In this document: piece by piece, positions 34,598 through 44,500 of the stretch | Layout of the letters: each line of letters starts with the position of its first letter | How positions within the stretch are numbered: position 1 is the first letter of the stretch | Assembly: GCA_038528385.1 (NCBI GenBank) | Contig: JBCBET010000007.1 | Location: 62,001 to 126,000 of the forward strand | DNA: 64,000 bases | Reading direction: 5' to 3' | Source of the DNA: Shimia_B sp038528385 | Lineage (GTDB): Bacteria > Pseudomonadota > Alphaproteobacteria > Rhodobacterales > Rhodobacteraceae | Notes under the pieces: model-generated | The model's input: only the letters and a program-made list of their open reading frames with translations | Database searches by the model: none | Told to the model about the DNA's origin: nothing | Made by a program: the position numbers and the translations under genes

Positions 34598-36076
34598 ATG
34601 AACGTCATCAACACCAATATCGGGGCCATCAACGCCCAAGCGAATATGACCCGGGTCAACGAGGACATGAGCCAGGCGATGAACCGGCTGTCGTCAGGCC
34701 TACGCATCAACGCGGCCAAGGACGACGCCGCCGGGATGGCCATTGCCGAGAAAATGACCTCGCAGATCATGGGCCTCAACCAGGCGGTGCGGAACGCCAC
34801 CGACGGCAAGAACCTTCTGGACACGACCGAAGGTGCCCATGTCGAGATCTCGAACATGCTCCAGCGTCTGCGGGAGATGGCGGTCCAGTCGTCCAACGAC
34901 ACCAACACCGCCAGCGACCGGCGCAACCTGAACGCGGAGACCCGCCAGCTCATCGGGGAGATCAACCGCGTCGCGCAGGACACCACCTTCAACGGCATGA
35001 ACGTCCTCGACGGCACCTTCGAAGGCAAGCAGTTCCAGATCGGCGCCGATGCGGGACAGGTCGTCACCGTGGATGTCGACAGCGCGTCGGCCACCGATAT
35101 CGGGGCCAACGTGATCAACACCAGCGCATCGCTCGCCGGTGGCGCAGCCGTCGCGGACACGGCCATCGCCGCGGGCACGACGATCAACATCACGGGCTTC
35201 GCCGGCTCCGCTGAACTGACCACGACGGCCGGTCAATCGGCCCAAGAACTCGCACAGGCCATCAACGATGTGGGTGGCTCCACGGGCGTGACCGCAACGG
35301 CGACGACCAAGGTACAGCTGGCGGCGCTGTCTGCCGCAGACACGGTCGAATTCACGCTGAACGGGGTGACGATCGGTGCGGCGGCCGTGTCCGATGTGAA
35401 CGACCTCAGCTCCATCGCCAGCGCGATCAACAACGCTTCTGGTCAGACGGGTGTGACGGCGACGATGGGCGACACGGATGCCTCCATCATTCTGACCGAC
35501 GCCACCGGAGCCGACATCATCATCGAGGATTTCACGTCCGGCGCCGGTACGTCGACGCTGGATGCGACGGTGTTGAATGCGGATGAAACGGCGGCGGGCA
35601 CGACAGCGGGCGTTCACACGTTCCAGCTCGACGATACCGACAACGACATCGCCGTCGCCGGACAGGTGGAACTGAGCTCGGCAGAGCAGTTCGCCGTGGG
35701 CACCGACGTGGTCGTTCCCGGTACGGTCTTCTTCGAGGCGGCTGCCAACACCTCCGTGCTGAGCTCGGTCTCCGAGATCGACCTCTCCACGCAGGAAGGC
35801 GCAGCTGCTGCATTGAAGGTGATTGACGTGGCGTTGGAGAAAATCAGCTCCGCCCGTTCGGACCTCGGTGCGATTTCCAACCGTCTCGACAGCACGGTCT
35901 CCAACCTGACCAACATCTCGGTCAACGTGGAGGCAGCGCGCTCGGGCGTGATGGACGCGGATTTCGCCAAGGAATCCTCGGAGCTCGCGAAGGCCAACAT
36001 CCTGTCCCAGGCCAGCACCTCCATGCTCGCCCAGGCGAACAGCTCCAGCGAGAACCTGTTGAGCCTGCTGCGCTAA
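34598..36076 (+). CDS. fliC: Flagellin FliC
   Basis: Protein of 492 residues. The N-terminal D0/D1 helices start MNVINTNIGAINAQANMTRVNE and include NRLSSGLRINAAKDDAAGMAI. The C-terminal D1/D0 includes SVNVEAARSGVMDADFAKES and ends SSENLLSLLR. The middle (about residues 170-390) is Thr/Ala/Asp-rich and forms the surface domains. It is the filament subunit, exported by FlhA with FliS as chaperone. It is the only flagellin gene in the window, with its own promoter and a strong terminator. Confidence 0.95.
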   Translation: MNVINTNIGAINAQANMTRVNEDMSQAMNRLSSGLRINAAKDDAAGMAIAEKMTSQIMGLNQAVRNATDGKNLLDTTEGAHVEISNMLQRLREMAVQSSNDTNTASDRRNLNAETRQLIGEINRVAQDTTFNGMNVLDGTFEGKQFQIGADAGQVVTVDVDSASATDIGANVINTSASLAGGAAVADTAIAAGTTINITGFAGSAELTTTAGQSAQELAQAINDVGGSTGVTATATTKVQLAALSAADTVEFTLNGVTIGAAAVSDVNDLSSIASAINNASGQTGVTATMGDTDASIILTDATGADIIIEDFTSGAGTSTLDATVLNADETAAGTTAGVHTFQLDDTDNDIAVAGQVELSSAEQFAVGTDVVVPGTVFFEAAANTSVLSSVSEIDLSTQEGAAAALKVIDVALEKISSARSDLGAISNRLDSTVSNLTNISVNVEAARSGVMDADFAKESSELAKANILSQASTSMLAQANSSSENLLSLLR

Positions 36077-36099
36077 AGCCAGATCCGGTTCTGACAGAG

Positions 36100-36135
36100 C
36101 AGGCCCCGGCGGACGGCCGGGGCCTGACTTTTTTC
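36100..36135 (+). terminator. Rho-independent terminator of fliC
   Basis: An 11-base perfect stem CAGGCCCCGGC (36100-36110) with GCCGGGGCCTG (36116-36126), a five-base loop and TTTTTT at 36129-36134, starting 24 bases after the fliC stop. Confidence 0.9.
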
Positions 36136-36256
36136 TGTAAAATGAAAGGCGAATGGAAATTCAAAAGCGCCCCGCTGTTTTCGGCGGCCACGCGGTCGCA
36201 CACATTTTCTTAACTACGTCCGGCCAGATGTTGCGGAGCAAAGGCGGAGAAACGTA

Positions 36257-37564
36257 ATGAACATTCAGTTGACGCAGCGCATGAGCCACGGCCTGACGAT
36301 GACGGGTCAGATGCAGCAAGCCATTTCACTCCTGCAATTCTCGAACCAAGACCTTCAGAGATACATCGACCGCGAGGCGGAGGAGAATCCGTTCATCGAG
36401 ACGGATCGCCCAACCCCCGCCCTCCCGTATTCGAGCGGGTTCTCCGGCACGGATGACCTCCTCGGCCAGGTGCCGGACCACGCCGTTTCCCTTTTTGCCC
36501 ATGTCGCGCGGCAATTCGATGCGCTCTTTCCCGATCGGTATCAACGTCAGGCCGCCGACCACTTCCTCGCAGCACTCGACAGCAACGGCTGGCTCGACAT
36601 GCCGCTCGATGAAATCGCCCGGGCCGCTGGCATCACCCTGGAGGACGCGGAGAACATGCTCGAGGTCGTGCAATCCGTGGAGCCCACGGGCCTTTTTGCG
36701 CGCGACCTCGGCGAGTGCCTGAGGCTGCAGGCGCTTGATCTCGGTTTGCTCGACCCGATTCTCGCTCGCGTTCTGGACGAGCTTCCGCGCGTTGCCGCCG
36801 CGGATCTGAAGGGGTTGTGCCGGGCCTGCGCGTGCACGCTGCCGGAACTGCGCACGGCGCTGAAGGCCCTGCGGACGCTGGAGCCGAAACCCGGCGCGCG
36901 CTTTGCCGACAATGACCTCACGGAGCGCGAGCCAGATCTCATCCTCTCCCGCGTCTCCGGAGAATGGCAGGTGGAGCTCAACCGCTCCACGCTTCCCGCG
37001 GTTCTGATCGACGAGATCGGCGCGCGGACCATGCGTAAGCACGAAGACGCGGCCGAGTTCGCGGGCGAGCGGCTCCGGACGGCAAGGTGGCTGCGCCGTG
37101 CCGTCGAGCACAGGAACAAGACCACCCTCGCCGTGGCCGCGGAAATCGTGCGGAGGCAACAGGCCTTTCTGGACGAGGGTCATGCGCGGATCGCACCGCT
37201 CACCCTGGCCGATGTGGCAGATGCGGTCGGCGTTCACGAAAGCACGGTGAGCCGCGTGACGACCGGCGTCCTGATGGTCACGCCGCACGGGACGATGCCT
37301 CTGAAGCGCTTCTTCAGCACCGCACTCGCGCAGGCCTCCACCGGGACGTCGGAGGCGGCCTCCGCGGCGGCGGTGCGCTTTCGCCTCCACAAGCTCGTGA
37401 CGGCGGAGGACCCGTCGAAGCCGCTGAGCGACGACGCACTCGCGCGGCTCCTCAACGATGGTGGTCCGATCCTCGCGCGCAGGACGGTCGCGAAGTATCG
37501 GACGATGCTCAATATTCCGTCCTCGTTCGAGCGCAAGCGGCGCGCACGGCTCCGGACCGTCTGA
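36257..37564 (+). CDS. rpoN: Flagellar RNA polymerase sigma-54 factor (RpoN paralogue)
   Basis: Protein of 435 residues. Region I reads MNIQLTQRMSHGLTMTGQMQ (activator-interaction). The core-binding domain follows at about residues 70-250, then the helix-turn-helix TLADVADAVGVHESTVSRVT near residue 315. The RpoN box ILARRTVAKYR lies near residue 407, then SSFERKRRARL. Its location inside the flagellar locus with FleQ, FleT and many sigma-54 promoters indicates a dedicated flagellar RpoN, as RpoN2 in R. sphaeroides. No nitrogen genes are nearby. Confidence 0.93.
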   Translation: MNIQLTQRMSHGLTMTGQMQQAISLLQFSNQDLQRYIDREAEENPFIETDRPTPALPYSSGFSGTDDLLGQVPDHAVSLFAHVARQFDALFPDRYQRQAADHFLAALDSNGWLDMPLDEIARAAGITLEDAENMLEVVQSVEPTGLFARDLGECLRLQALDLGLLDPILARVLDELPRVAAADLKGLCRACACTLPELRTALKALRTLEPKPGARFADNDLTEREPDLILSRVSGEWQVELNRSTLPAVLIDEIGARTMRKHEDAAEFAGERLRTARWLRRAVEHRNKTTLAVAAEIVRRQQAFLDEGHARIAPLTLADVADAVGVHESTVSRVTTGVLMVTPHGTMPLKRFFSTALAQASTGTSEAASAAAVRFRLHKLVTAEDPSKPLSDDALARLLNDGGPILARRTVAKYRTMLNIPSSFERKRRARLRTV

Positions 37565-37581
37565 GCCATGGCGGGCGCGCC

Positions 37582-38265
37582 CTACCGCGGCGCGCGCCCG
37601 TGAATGAACCGCATCTGCGGAAACGACTTCGACACCTCCGCGTGGAGCGCGTTTTCCGAGGGCGCCGCAATCACTCGCCAAAGGCGAAATCCCCGCGCCA
37701 TCCAGTCCTGACGGACAAGCACGGGCGTCACACGCCAGAAATAGATCCAGACAACCACCTGCACCGCGAGCCCCAACCAGAAGCCGAGCATGACCGACAC
37801 CACCAAAAGCGAAAGCCACAGCGCGAGCGCCGACCAGAGCCGGAGGCGCACAAGATTGAAGGGCACGAGCCATGCCAGGACGTCGCCGCGGGACGGAAGC
37901 GCATCGTAGGCCCCGCCCGGCTCCACCCAGATATCCCAGTTTCGCTTGCCCGTGACCTCGAGGGGCGCCTCTCCGATCCCATCCGGGAGCGCGACCCGGC
38001 GCCATCGACCGAGGAACACTGTGTCGGACGCTACCTGCCAGCTCGTCCCGTCGCGCCAGAAACCCAGGAGACAAGCGCTCGAACCCACCGCGGCCTGGCG
38101 GGCCTTGAGGGTCGAAATGCGTCCGTCGAAACAGACGCCGTCGATCCGAACGAGGATGTCCCCGGATTGCAAGCCGAGTGACCGGCCCGGCAGGCTCACT
38201 GTCTCGAGCTGCAGGGCCGCGAACGGTCGCGTCTCCGGTTCGGCCACCTGACCCTGCGCGGTCAC
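37582..38265 (-). CDS. Membrane protein with a PDZ-like N-terminal segment
   Basis: Protein of 227 residues, overlapping the upstream gene by four bases. The N-terminal part contains SLGLQSGDILVRIDGVCFDG, the loop and strand pattern of a PDZ carboxylate-binding site. A beta-rich middle follows, then two close membrane helices near residues 145-180 (LWSALALWLSLLVVSVMLG, FWLGLAVQVVVWIYFW) and a basic C-terminal tail. There is no signal peptide, so the PDZ-like part should be cytoplasmic. I do not recognise the family. Co-transcription with the next gene from a sigma-54 promoter suggests a flagellar role. Confidence 0.65.
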   Translation of the reverse strand: MTAQGQVAEPETRPFAALQLETVSLPGRSLGLQSGDILVRIDGVCFDGRISTLKARQAAVGSSACLLGFWRDGTSWQVASDTVFLGRWRRVALPDGIGEAPLEVTGKRNWDIWVEPGGAYDALPSRGDVLAWLVPFNLVRLRLWSALALWLSLLVVSVMLGFWLGLAVQVVVWIYFWRVTPVLVRQDWMARGFRLWRVIAAPSENALHAEVSKSFPQMRFIHGRAPR

Positions 38266-38975
38266 GGAAACGAAAAGGGATTCGGGTCCGGGCGGCGCGC
38301 TGCGGGACGCGGTGCCGGCACGGGGCGCGCCCGCGTCCGCGGCGCAGATCCGGACGCGGCCTGAGCGGCTTTCCCGGCGGCAGACGCTGCGACAGGGGCC
38401 GGTCCGTCCGCGATCAAACGGGTGAGAGCCAGCTGCAGATCCGACGCCGCAGAGGCAACGAAGTCGCGCGTATCCGCGTGCTCCGTCTCGGTGGCGTCCC
38501 TGAGTTCCGACAGAACACGGGGAAGCGTCACCTGAGCCTCGGCCGCTTCGGCCTCCCGTGCTGCGATCAGCTCGGCGGCGAGCGCGGACCGGATGACCGC
38601 ATCGTCGATGTCGCGCGCTGTGGTAAGATCCACGAGCCGTGCGTCGAGATCTCCGAAATCCGCCAACGTCACCTGAAGGGCCGAGACAGTCTCCGCCAGG
38701 GCCGCCGCCGCGGCCTCCTGCGTCGCGGCGGCGGCACTCAACCGGGACAGCGCGTGCAGATAGACCGCGCCGCCAAGGCAGATCGCAACGACAGTGCCCG
38801 CGATGAGGCCCATGGAAAGCGGCCGGAGCGTCTTTTCAAACGCATCCAGCCTGTCTGCTGCGGCCTCGGTTTGGCCGCGCACCCGGTCGAGGTCGGCGGT
38901 GCCGTCATTGGCGGCCGCAGCTGCGTCGATGGCAAGCTGGATGCTTTCGGCCAAGTCTGGAGTCTTCTTGTTCAT
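38262..38975 (-). CDS. Single-pass coiled-coil protein downstream of fleQ (possible MotF equivalent)
   Basis: Protein of 237 residues: an N-terminal cytoplasmic part of about 52 residues, one membrane helix (about 53-75, PLSMGLIAGTVVAICLGGAVYLHALS), a long Ala-rich coiled coil (about 78-185) and a Pro/Arg-rich tail. It is the first gene of a two-gene unit behind a sigma-54 promoter, directly downstream of fleQ. R. sphaeroides MotF is also a bitopic protein encoded in the flagellar locus and needed for rotation; equivalence rests on position and topology only, so confidence in function is low. Confidence 0.55.
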   Translation of the reverse strand: MNKKTPDLAESIQLAIDAAAAANDGTADLDRVRGQTEAAADRLDAFEKTLRPLSMGLIAGTVVAICLGGAVYLHALSRLSAAAATQEAAAAALAETVSALQVTLADFGDLDARLVDLTTARDIDDAVIRSALAAELIAAREAEAAEAQVTLPRVLSELRDATETEHADTRDFVASAASDLQLALTRLIADGPAPVAASAAGKAAQAASGSAPRTRARPVPAPRPAARRPDPNPFSFP

Positions 38976-39028
38976 GCCTGAAACCTTCCCGGCGCTGGCG
39001 CGATCAGGTCGTGCCTCACCGCCTCGCC

Positions 39029-39044
39029 TGCAGAAAACATGCCA
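39029..39044 (-). promoter_or_regulatory. RpoN (sigma-54) promoter for the two-gene unit downstream of fleQ
   Basis: Minus-strand TGGCATGTTTTCTGCA, correct GG/GC spacing. The predicted start is near 39018, about 43 bases before the first gene. Confidence 0.72.
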
Positions 39045-39066
39045 GCCGGCACGAGCTTCGACGCCT

Positions 39067-40035
<969 letters not shown>

Positions 40036-40292
40036 GAGTTCTCCTCAAGCCCTATCAACCGCGCTAAGCGGAAAGGCTTAACAACTTCTCACCAAGCCTC
40101 GCTTATGAACTGGCGGGCACCGGAACCGCGCCCTGCGGCAAGATCTGCCTTGCGGGCACGGACCCGCCGACGCGGGCCTATGGCGCAGCCGGCTTACCCA
40201 TCTGTGGCGGGCCGCTTTTGGGGAAGCGAGCGAATCCGCGTCAATATCCGGAACCCAATGGTGCCCGTCAGTCTCGGCGTCGATGGCGCCGG
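40036..40292. other. Upstream region of fleQ
   Basis: A 257-base gap between flgL and fleQ on the minus strand. No RpoN element was seen, consistent with FleQ as a top-level regulator. A small stem GCGGG/CCCGC occurs near 40155-40172 without a U-run. No gene is supported. Confidence 0.45.
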
Positions 40293-41525
40293 TCAGCGGA
40301 TGTAGTCGAAGAGGTTTTGCCGCGTGATTTGAGCATAGGTCTGCTGCGAGGCTTGCCGCGATAGCAGCGCCTCCTGAAGCCGGGTGAGCGCATCTGCGAG
40401 ATCGAGATCCTCTAGGCCGGAAATCGCCGCTTCCAGCTGCGTCTGGCGTTCGGTGATGATCTCCCTCTGGCGGGTCGCATCCGCGGAGAGTGCGCCGACG
40501 CGCGTCCTCTGATCGATCACCGTATCCGTCGCCGAGGCCAACCTGCTCAGGACAGCGTCGCGGGTATCCGCCTCGGCGATCACGCGTTCGGTTCGTCCAG
40601 AGGCATCCGTAATCGAAAGAGACGTTCCGCTCACTGCGCTCTCGCGCGCCAGGCCCGAAACCCCGATTGGGCCGGCGGAGACAAGCGTTACCGCGCCAGA
40701 GACGGGATCGAGGCTGGCATTGACGCTGGTCACGCCGCTCTGGGCGTTGATCGCAGCGACCACGTTGCCGAGCGCGCCATCGGCAATCCGAGCGGAAATC
40801 TCCGCGGTCCCAGCAGCGCCCGTCAGTGTGAACTGCCAGCTTTCCGGATCAAGGCCCACGCCGAAATCAAGGATTGCGGGGCCCTCGACGGTGAGGTCCG
40901 AGGGTGTCTCCACACCCGTTCGCAGCAGATCGATGAAAGCATCCACCGCCTCAAAGGCGCCGCCGGCCTGCCCGGCTGCGAAGACGTCCTGGCCGTTCAC
41001 GCCCGTGGACAGCCTGAGCGACTCAGATACCGGCATGACGGACTGGCCTGCATCACCGAGGAACACGACGCGCCCCTGTTGGTCGGCATAGGGATCCGTC
41101 GCGTCCGAAAAGCCGCCGAAGAGTGCCCGGCCCGTCTCGTCACGCGCGTTGGCCGCACCGAGGAGCGCGCCCCGCAGCGCCTCGACCTCTGCCAGGACGC
41201 TCGCGCGTTGGCCCGGGGACGCGGTGTCGCTCAGGGCGCCGATGGCGAGTTCGCTGATCCGGCGCAGGACCGTTGTCGCCTCTCCGAGCACGATATCCGT
41301 CTGGTCGAGCCGCGATTGTGCCCGCTCCACGTTCGACGCGTAGCGATCGAGCGCGTCCTCGCGTGATTGCGCGGCCGAGAGCCGCAGCGCCGTCACGAGG
41401 TTCTCGGAGGGGCGCGGGTCCTTCTTTCCGGACGAAATCTGAGATTGCATCTGAGAGATCTCTTCACTCAGCATCGTCATGTCCGAACGTGACATGGCGT
41501 GGAACAAGGATGTACCTATGGTCAT
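40293..41525 (-). CDS. flgL: Hook-filament junction protein FlgL
   Basis: Protein of 410 residues. The N-terminal flagellin-like helices read SLFHAMSRSDMTMLSEEISQ and ISSGKKDPRPSENLVTALRL; the C-terminal helix reads EAISGLEDLDLADALTRLQEALL and ends TRQNLFDYIR. The middle region is longer than the E. coli protein (317 residues). It connects the hook, through FlgK, to the filament. It is the last gene of the flgB-to-flgL run, starting 17 bases after the flgK stop. Confidence 0.88.
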   Translation of the reverse strand: MTIGTSLFHAMSRSDMTMLSEEISQMQSQISSGKKDPRPSENLVTALRLSAAQSREDALDRYASNVERAQSRLDQTDIVLGEATTVLRRISELAIGALSDTASPGQRASVLAEVEALRGALLGAANARDETGRALFGGFSDATDPYADQQGRVVFLGDAGQSVMPVSESLRLSTGVNGQDVFAAGQAGGAFEAVDAFIDLLRTGVETPSDLTVEGPAILDFGVGLDPESWQFTLTGAAGTAEISARIADGALGNVVAAINAQSGVTSVNASLDPVSGAVTLVSAGPIGVSGLARESAVSGTSLSITDASGRTERVIAEADTRDAVLSRLASATDTVIDQRTRVGALSADATRQREIITERQTQLEAAISGLEDLDLADALTRLQEALLSRQASQQTYAQITRQNLFDYIR

Positions 41526-41542
41526 GATCCCTCACCTCATTC

Positions 41543-44500
41543 TCAAATGGCCTGGAGCAGCGTGTTGAAGATTTCGCGCGCCACACCGATCACCTGCGCG
41601 TTGGCTTGGTAGGCCTGTTGTTGCTGGAGCATGCGCGCGGCCTCTTCGTCGAGGTCGACACCGCTGAGCGATGACACGGCGCGATCGGCGGCCTCGCGCG
41701 CGTTCTCTGCGCTGGCCACGCGCAATTCGCCGGTGGCGACGCGTGCGCCGACGTCCTGCTGGAGCTCGGAGAAGCCTGCGCGGTAGCCGCCGAAGCCGGT
41801 TTCCGCATCGCGCTGCCGCAGGTCCGCTAGTGCGCCGACATTTCTGCCGTCGCCTGAACGACCGTCTCCCGCGACGATCGAGAATGTGTCGCCTGTTTCA
41901 GCCCGCCCGCTGAGGATCAACTCCAGAGAGCCGAAGGTGGCGCGACCCGCCGCGTCGAGCTGGCGCGTGCCCAGACTGTTACCGGACCCGACGTCGAAGA
42001 GGCCCACGAGGCCCGCGTCGCTGTCCAGAATTCGGAGCTCTCGCGCCGGCGGGTTCGGCGCACCCTCGCTGAATGTCCCGGAGAGCCGCGGATTGGCAGC
42101 GCCAGCCAAGACCACGAGGACGTCCTCATCAGGGAGCGCGCCCAGGCGCAGGGTTCTCCCCGTGCCGGAGGCCAGCGCAGCGACCTCCAGGGCGCGGCCA
42201 TCGGTGGCCACGATCTCCACCCCGTCGCTCTGCACCCGCGCCTCGGCACCCAGCGTGTCGAACCCGGCGTCGGCCCCCGCAGGATCCGCGGGTATGCGCA
42301 ACGCGCCCTCACGCGCATCAAAGGATATCTCCACACGCCCGGATGTCGTGTTCACCACCCCGGTGCCGGGAAAGGTCGGCGGCAACACGACCGCACCCGC
42401 GGAAACGGTCACGGTGTAGCTCGTGCCTGCGAGCTCGATATCGAAACTCGCCGGAAGGCTCGCAGGGTCGAAGGGCTGCCCGATGACCGTTGTCTGCGGT
42501 GCGTCGGCTACACTCATGCCGAAGCGCGCCGCCTCTCCCGCCGCGTCCGTCAGCAGGAGCGCCGCACCGTCGAGGTGGCCTCCGTTCGTTTCCAGCACAA
42601 AGCGGCCGGAGGGCTCGAAGCGGGCCGATATCCGCTCAGGCTCCGGCCCTTCCACGACGGGGACGCCGTCGCGCATTGTGATGGCATAGGATTGCGAGCC
42701 AAGGCTCACCACCATGCGGGCACCATCCTCCGGCGGAGCGGCCAGGACCGCGCCTTCGATCAGGCTCGACGGGGAGGTTTCCCTTAGATCGCGCGCGAGG
42801 CTCTGCGCGAGCCCGGTGCCCGCGGCAGGATCGGCAGCGGCCTCCCGCACGCGCCCGTCGGCCCCGGTCACGGCGACACGGCGGAGCGCGATGTCCCCGG
42901 CGAGCGCGGCCTCCGGCCTGAGGACCACCTCGCTCCCCGCTGCGCGACGTGATACGTCGGTCAATCCGCCTATGCCTGCATCCCGTGCCGCAGCGGTCAC
43001 CGTGGCGCCCTCCGTCAGGGAGAACGGCGCCTCGTCCCGCAAGGTGACGCTACCGCGGACGGCGATGTTCTCAGTCCCGTCCGCGGTAAGTGTCTGGCTG
43101 CCGAGCACGGTGCCATCTTCGCCCAGGCGCGTGAACGTCACGGGTGCGCCGGCCGTGTGTTCGACTGCACTGAGGCGGATGTCGGCACCGTCTTCCTGCA
43201 CCAACTCCACCCGAGCACCGTCCCGGGATAGCTCCGCCCGGATCCCGGTTGTGCCCGTTTGCGCGTTAATGGCGCTGGCCAGCGCGCCGGGTCCCACGGA
43301 GAGGTCGATGTCCAGAGGCACGGCGACATCGTTCTCGGCTGCCAGTGAGAACGCGAGTCTTCCGGCAGTCGGAAGGGCAAGGGCGATGCGCGTCTCGGCA
43401 CGAGCGGAGGCCGCTCCCCCAGCACCCAGGAGATCGGCCATCCACGCGGCGCTCGCCCCCGCCGGCACCTCCACGGTGGCGGTTGATGAGCCGCTATCGA
43501 GCGTGAGGCTCCTCGCCGGCGTTTCGGGCTGGGCGAAGCCCACCGGCCACGAGGTGAAACCGGTGCCGGTCGGGGCAACGCGCAAGGCGAAGTCTCCGCC
43601 GCCTGAAACGCTCTCGACCTCGGGGCTGTCGACGCCTGGCGCCACGTAGACCGCGTCCGGGGCGAAGCCGTTTTCGGGCCGCAGAAGAGCGGCGGCCTCG
43701 GCGGGTGCAAGCGGCGCGCCCGAAATCTGGCGACCATCACGGGTGAAGAGGGCAATTTCCGCGGCATCGGCCGCTGTCGCGATGGCAAGGCCGGGCAGGG
43801 CTCCCGACGTGGTCGTAAGGCTGGCACTGTCAGGCGACGCACCCGTGCGTGAGAGGAGGGACAGCCCGTCGCTGGGTTCCGCCGCAGCGACGAAGCCGGT
43901 ATCGGCCAAGCTTTCACCCGCTGCTGTCTCGATCTCGCCGGCATTGAGCGCCGCGATGAACGCGTCGCGGCCCAGGGCCACCGCCGGCGTGAAAATGAAG
44001 GTGTCCGGCCCGATGGTGACGGAGAAATCCGTGATGTCATCCCCCCCCAGGGGCGCAAATTCCATCGTCGCCGGACGCGCGAGAGCGGCGAGTTCAGCCG
44101 CGCCCGTTCCCCGTGGAATGAACCCCACGGCCCCATCGCTCACGAAGCTCACCGGACCATCGACGAGCTCGGCGGAAAGATCATCGAGAGGAGAGGCGCC
44201 GGCCGGCAAGGGCGTCGTCGCAGCCGAAAGCGTGGCCGCCCCCGTATTCCCCGCCGCCGCGCCCGTGATCCAGGGCGCGCCTGCCGCGATGTCATCTGGG
44301 CCTCGCAGAGCCATGCGAAAGAAGCCCGCGCTCGAAGCCTGCGTCAACTCCAACCGGTCACCGTTCAGCGGTGTCCCATTGATAGTGATCTCCAGCCCGG
44401 GCACGAGCACCCGGTCCACGCCTTCGCCGAGCACGGCGCCCCCGCCATCAACGGCCTGCCAACGCCCCAAGGTGGCATCGTGGATCAGCGTCAAGGGGCC

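Noticed and set aside
34700..35617. 305-codon minus-strand frame inside fliC
   Set aside because: It is antisense to the certain flagellin gene and its translation is Arg/His-rich.
36221..36236. Sigma-54-like element before rpoN (CGGCCAGATGTTGCGG)
   Set aside because: The GG to GC distance is one base short, which is known to abolish RpoN recognition.
40155..40172. GCGGG/CCCGC hairpin as an flgL terminator
   Set aside because: It lies upstream, not downstream, of flgL on the coding strand and has no U-run.
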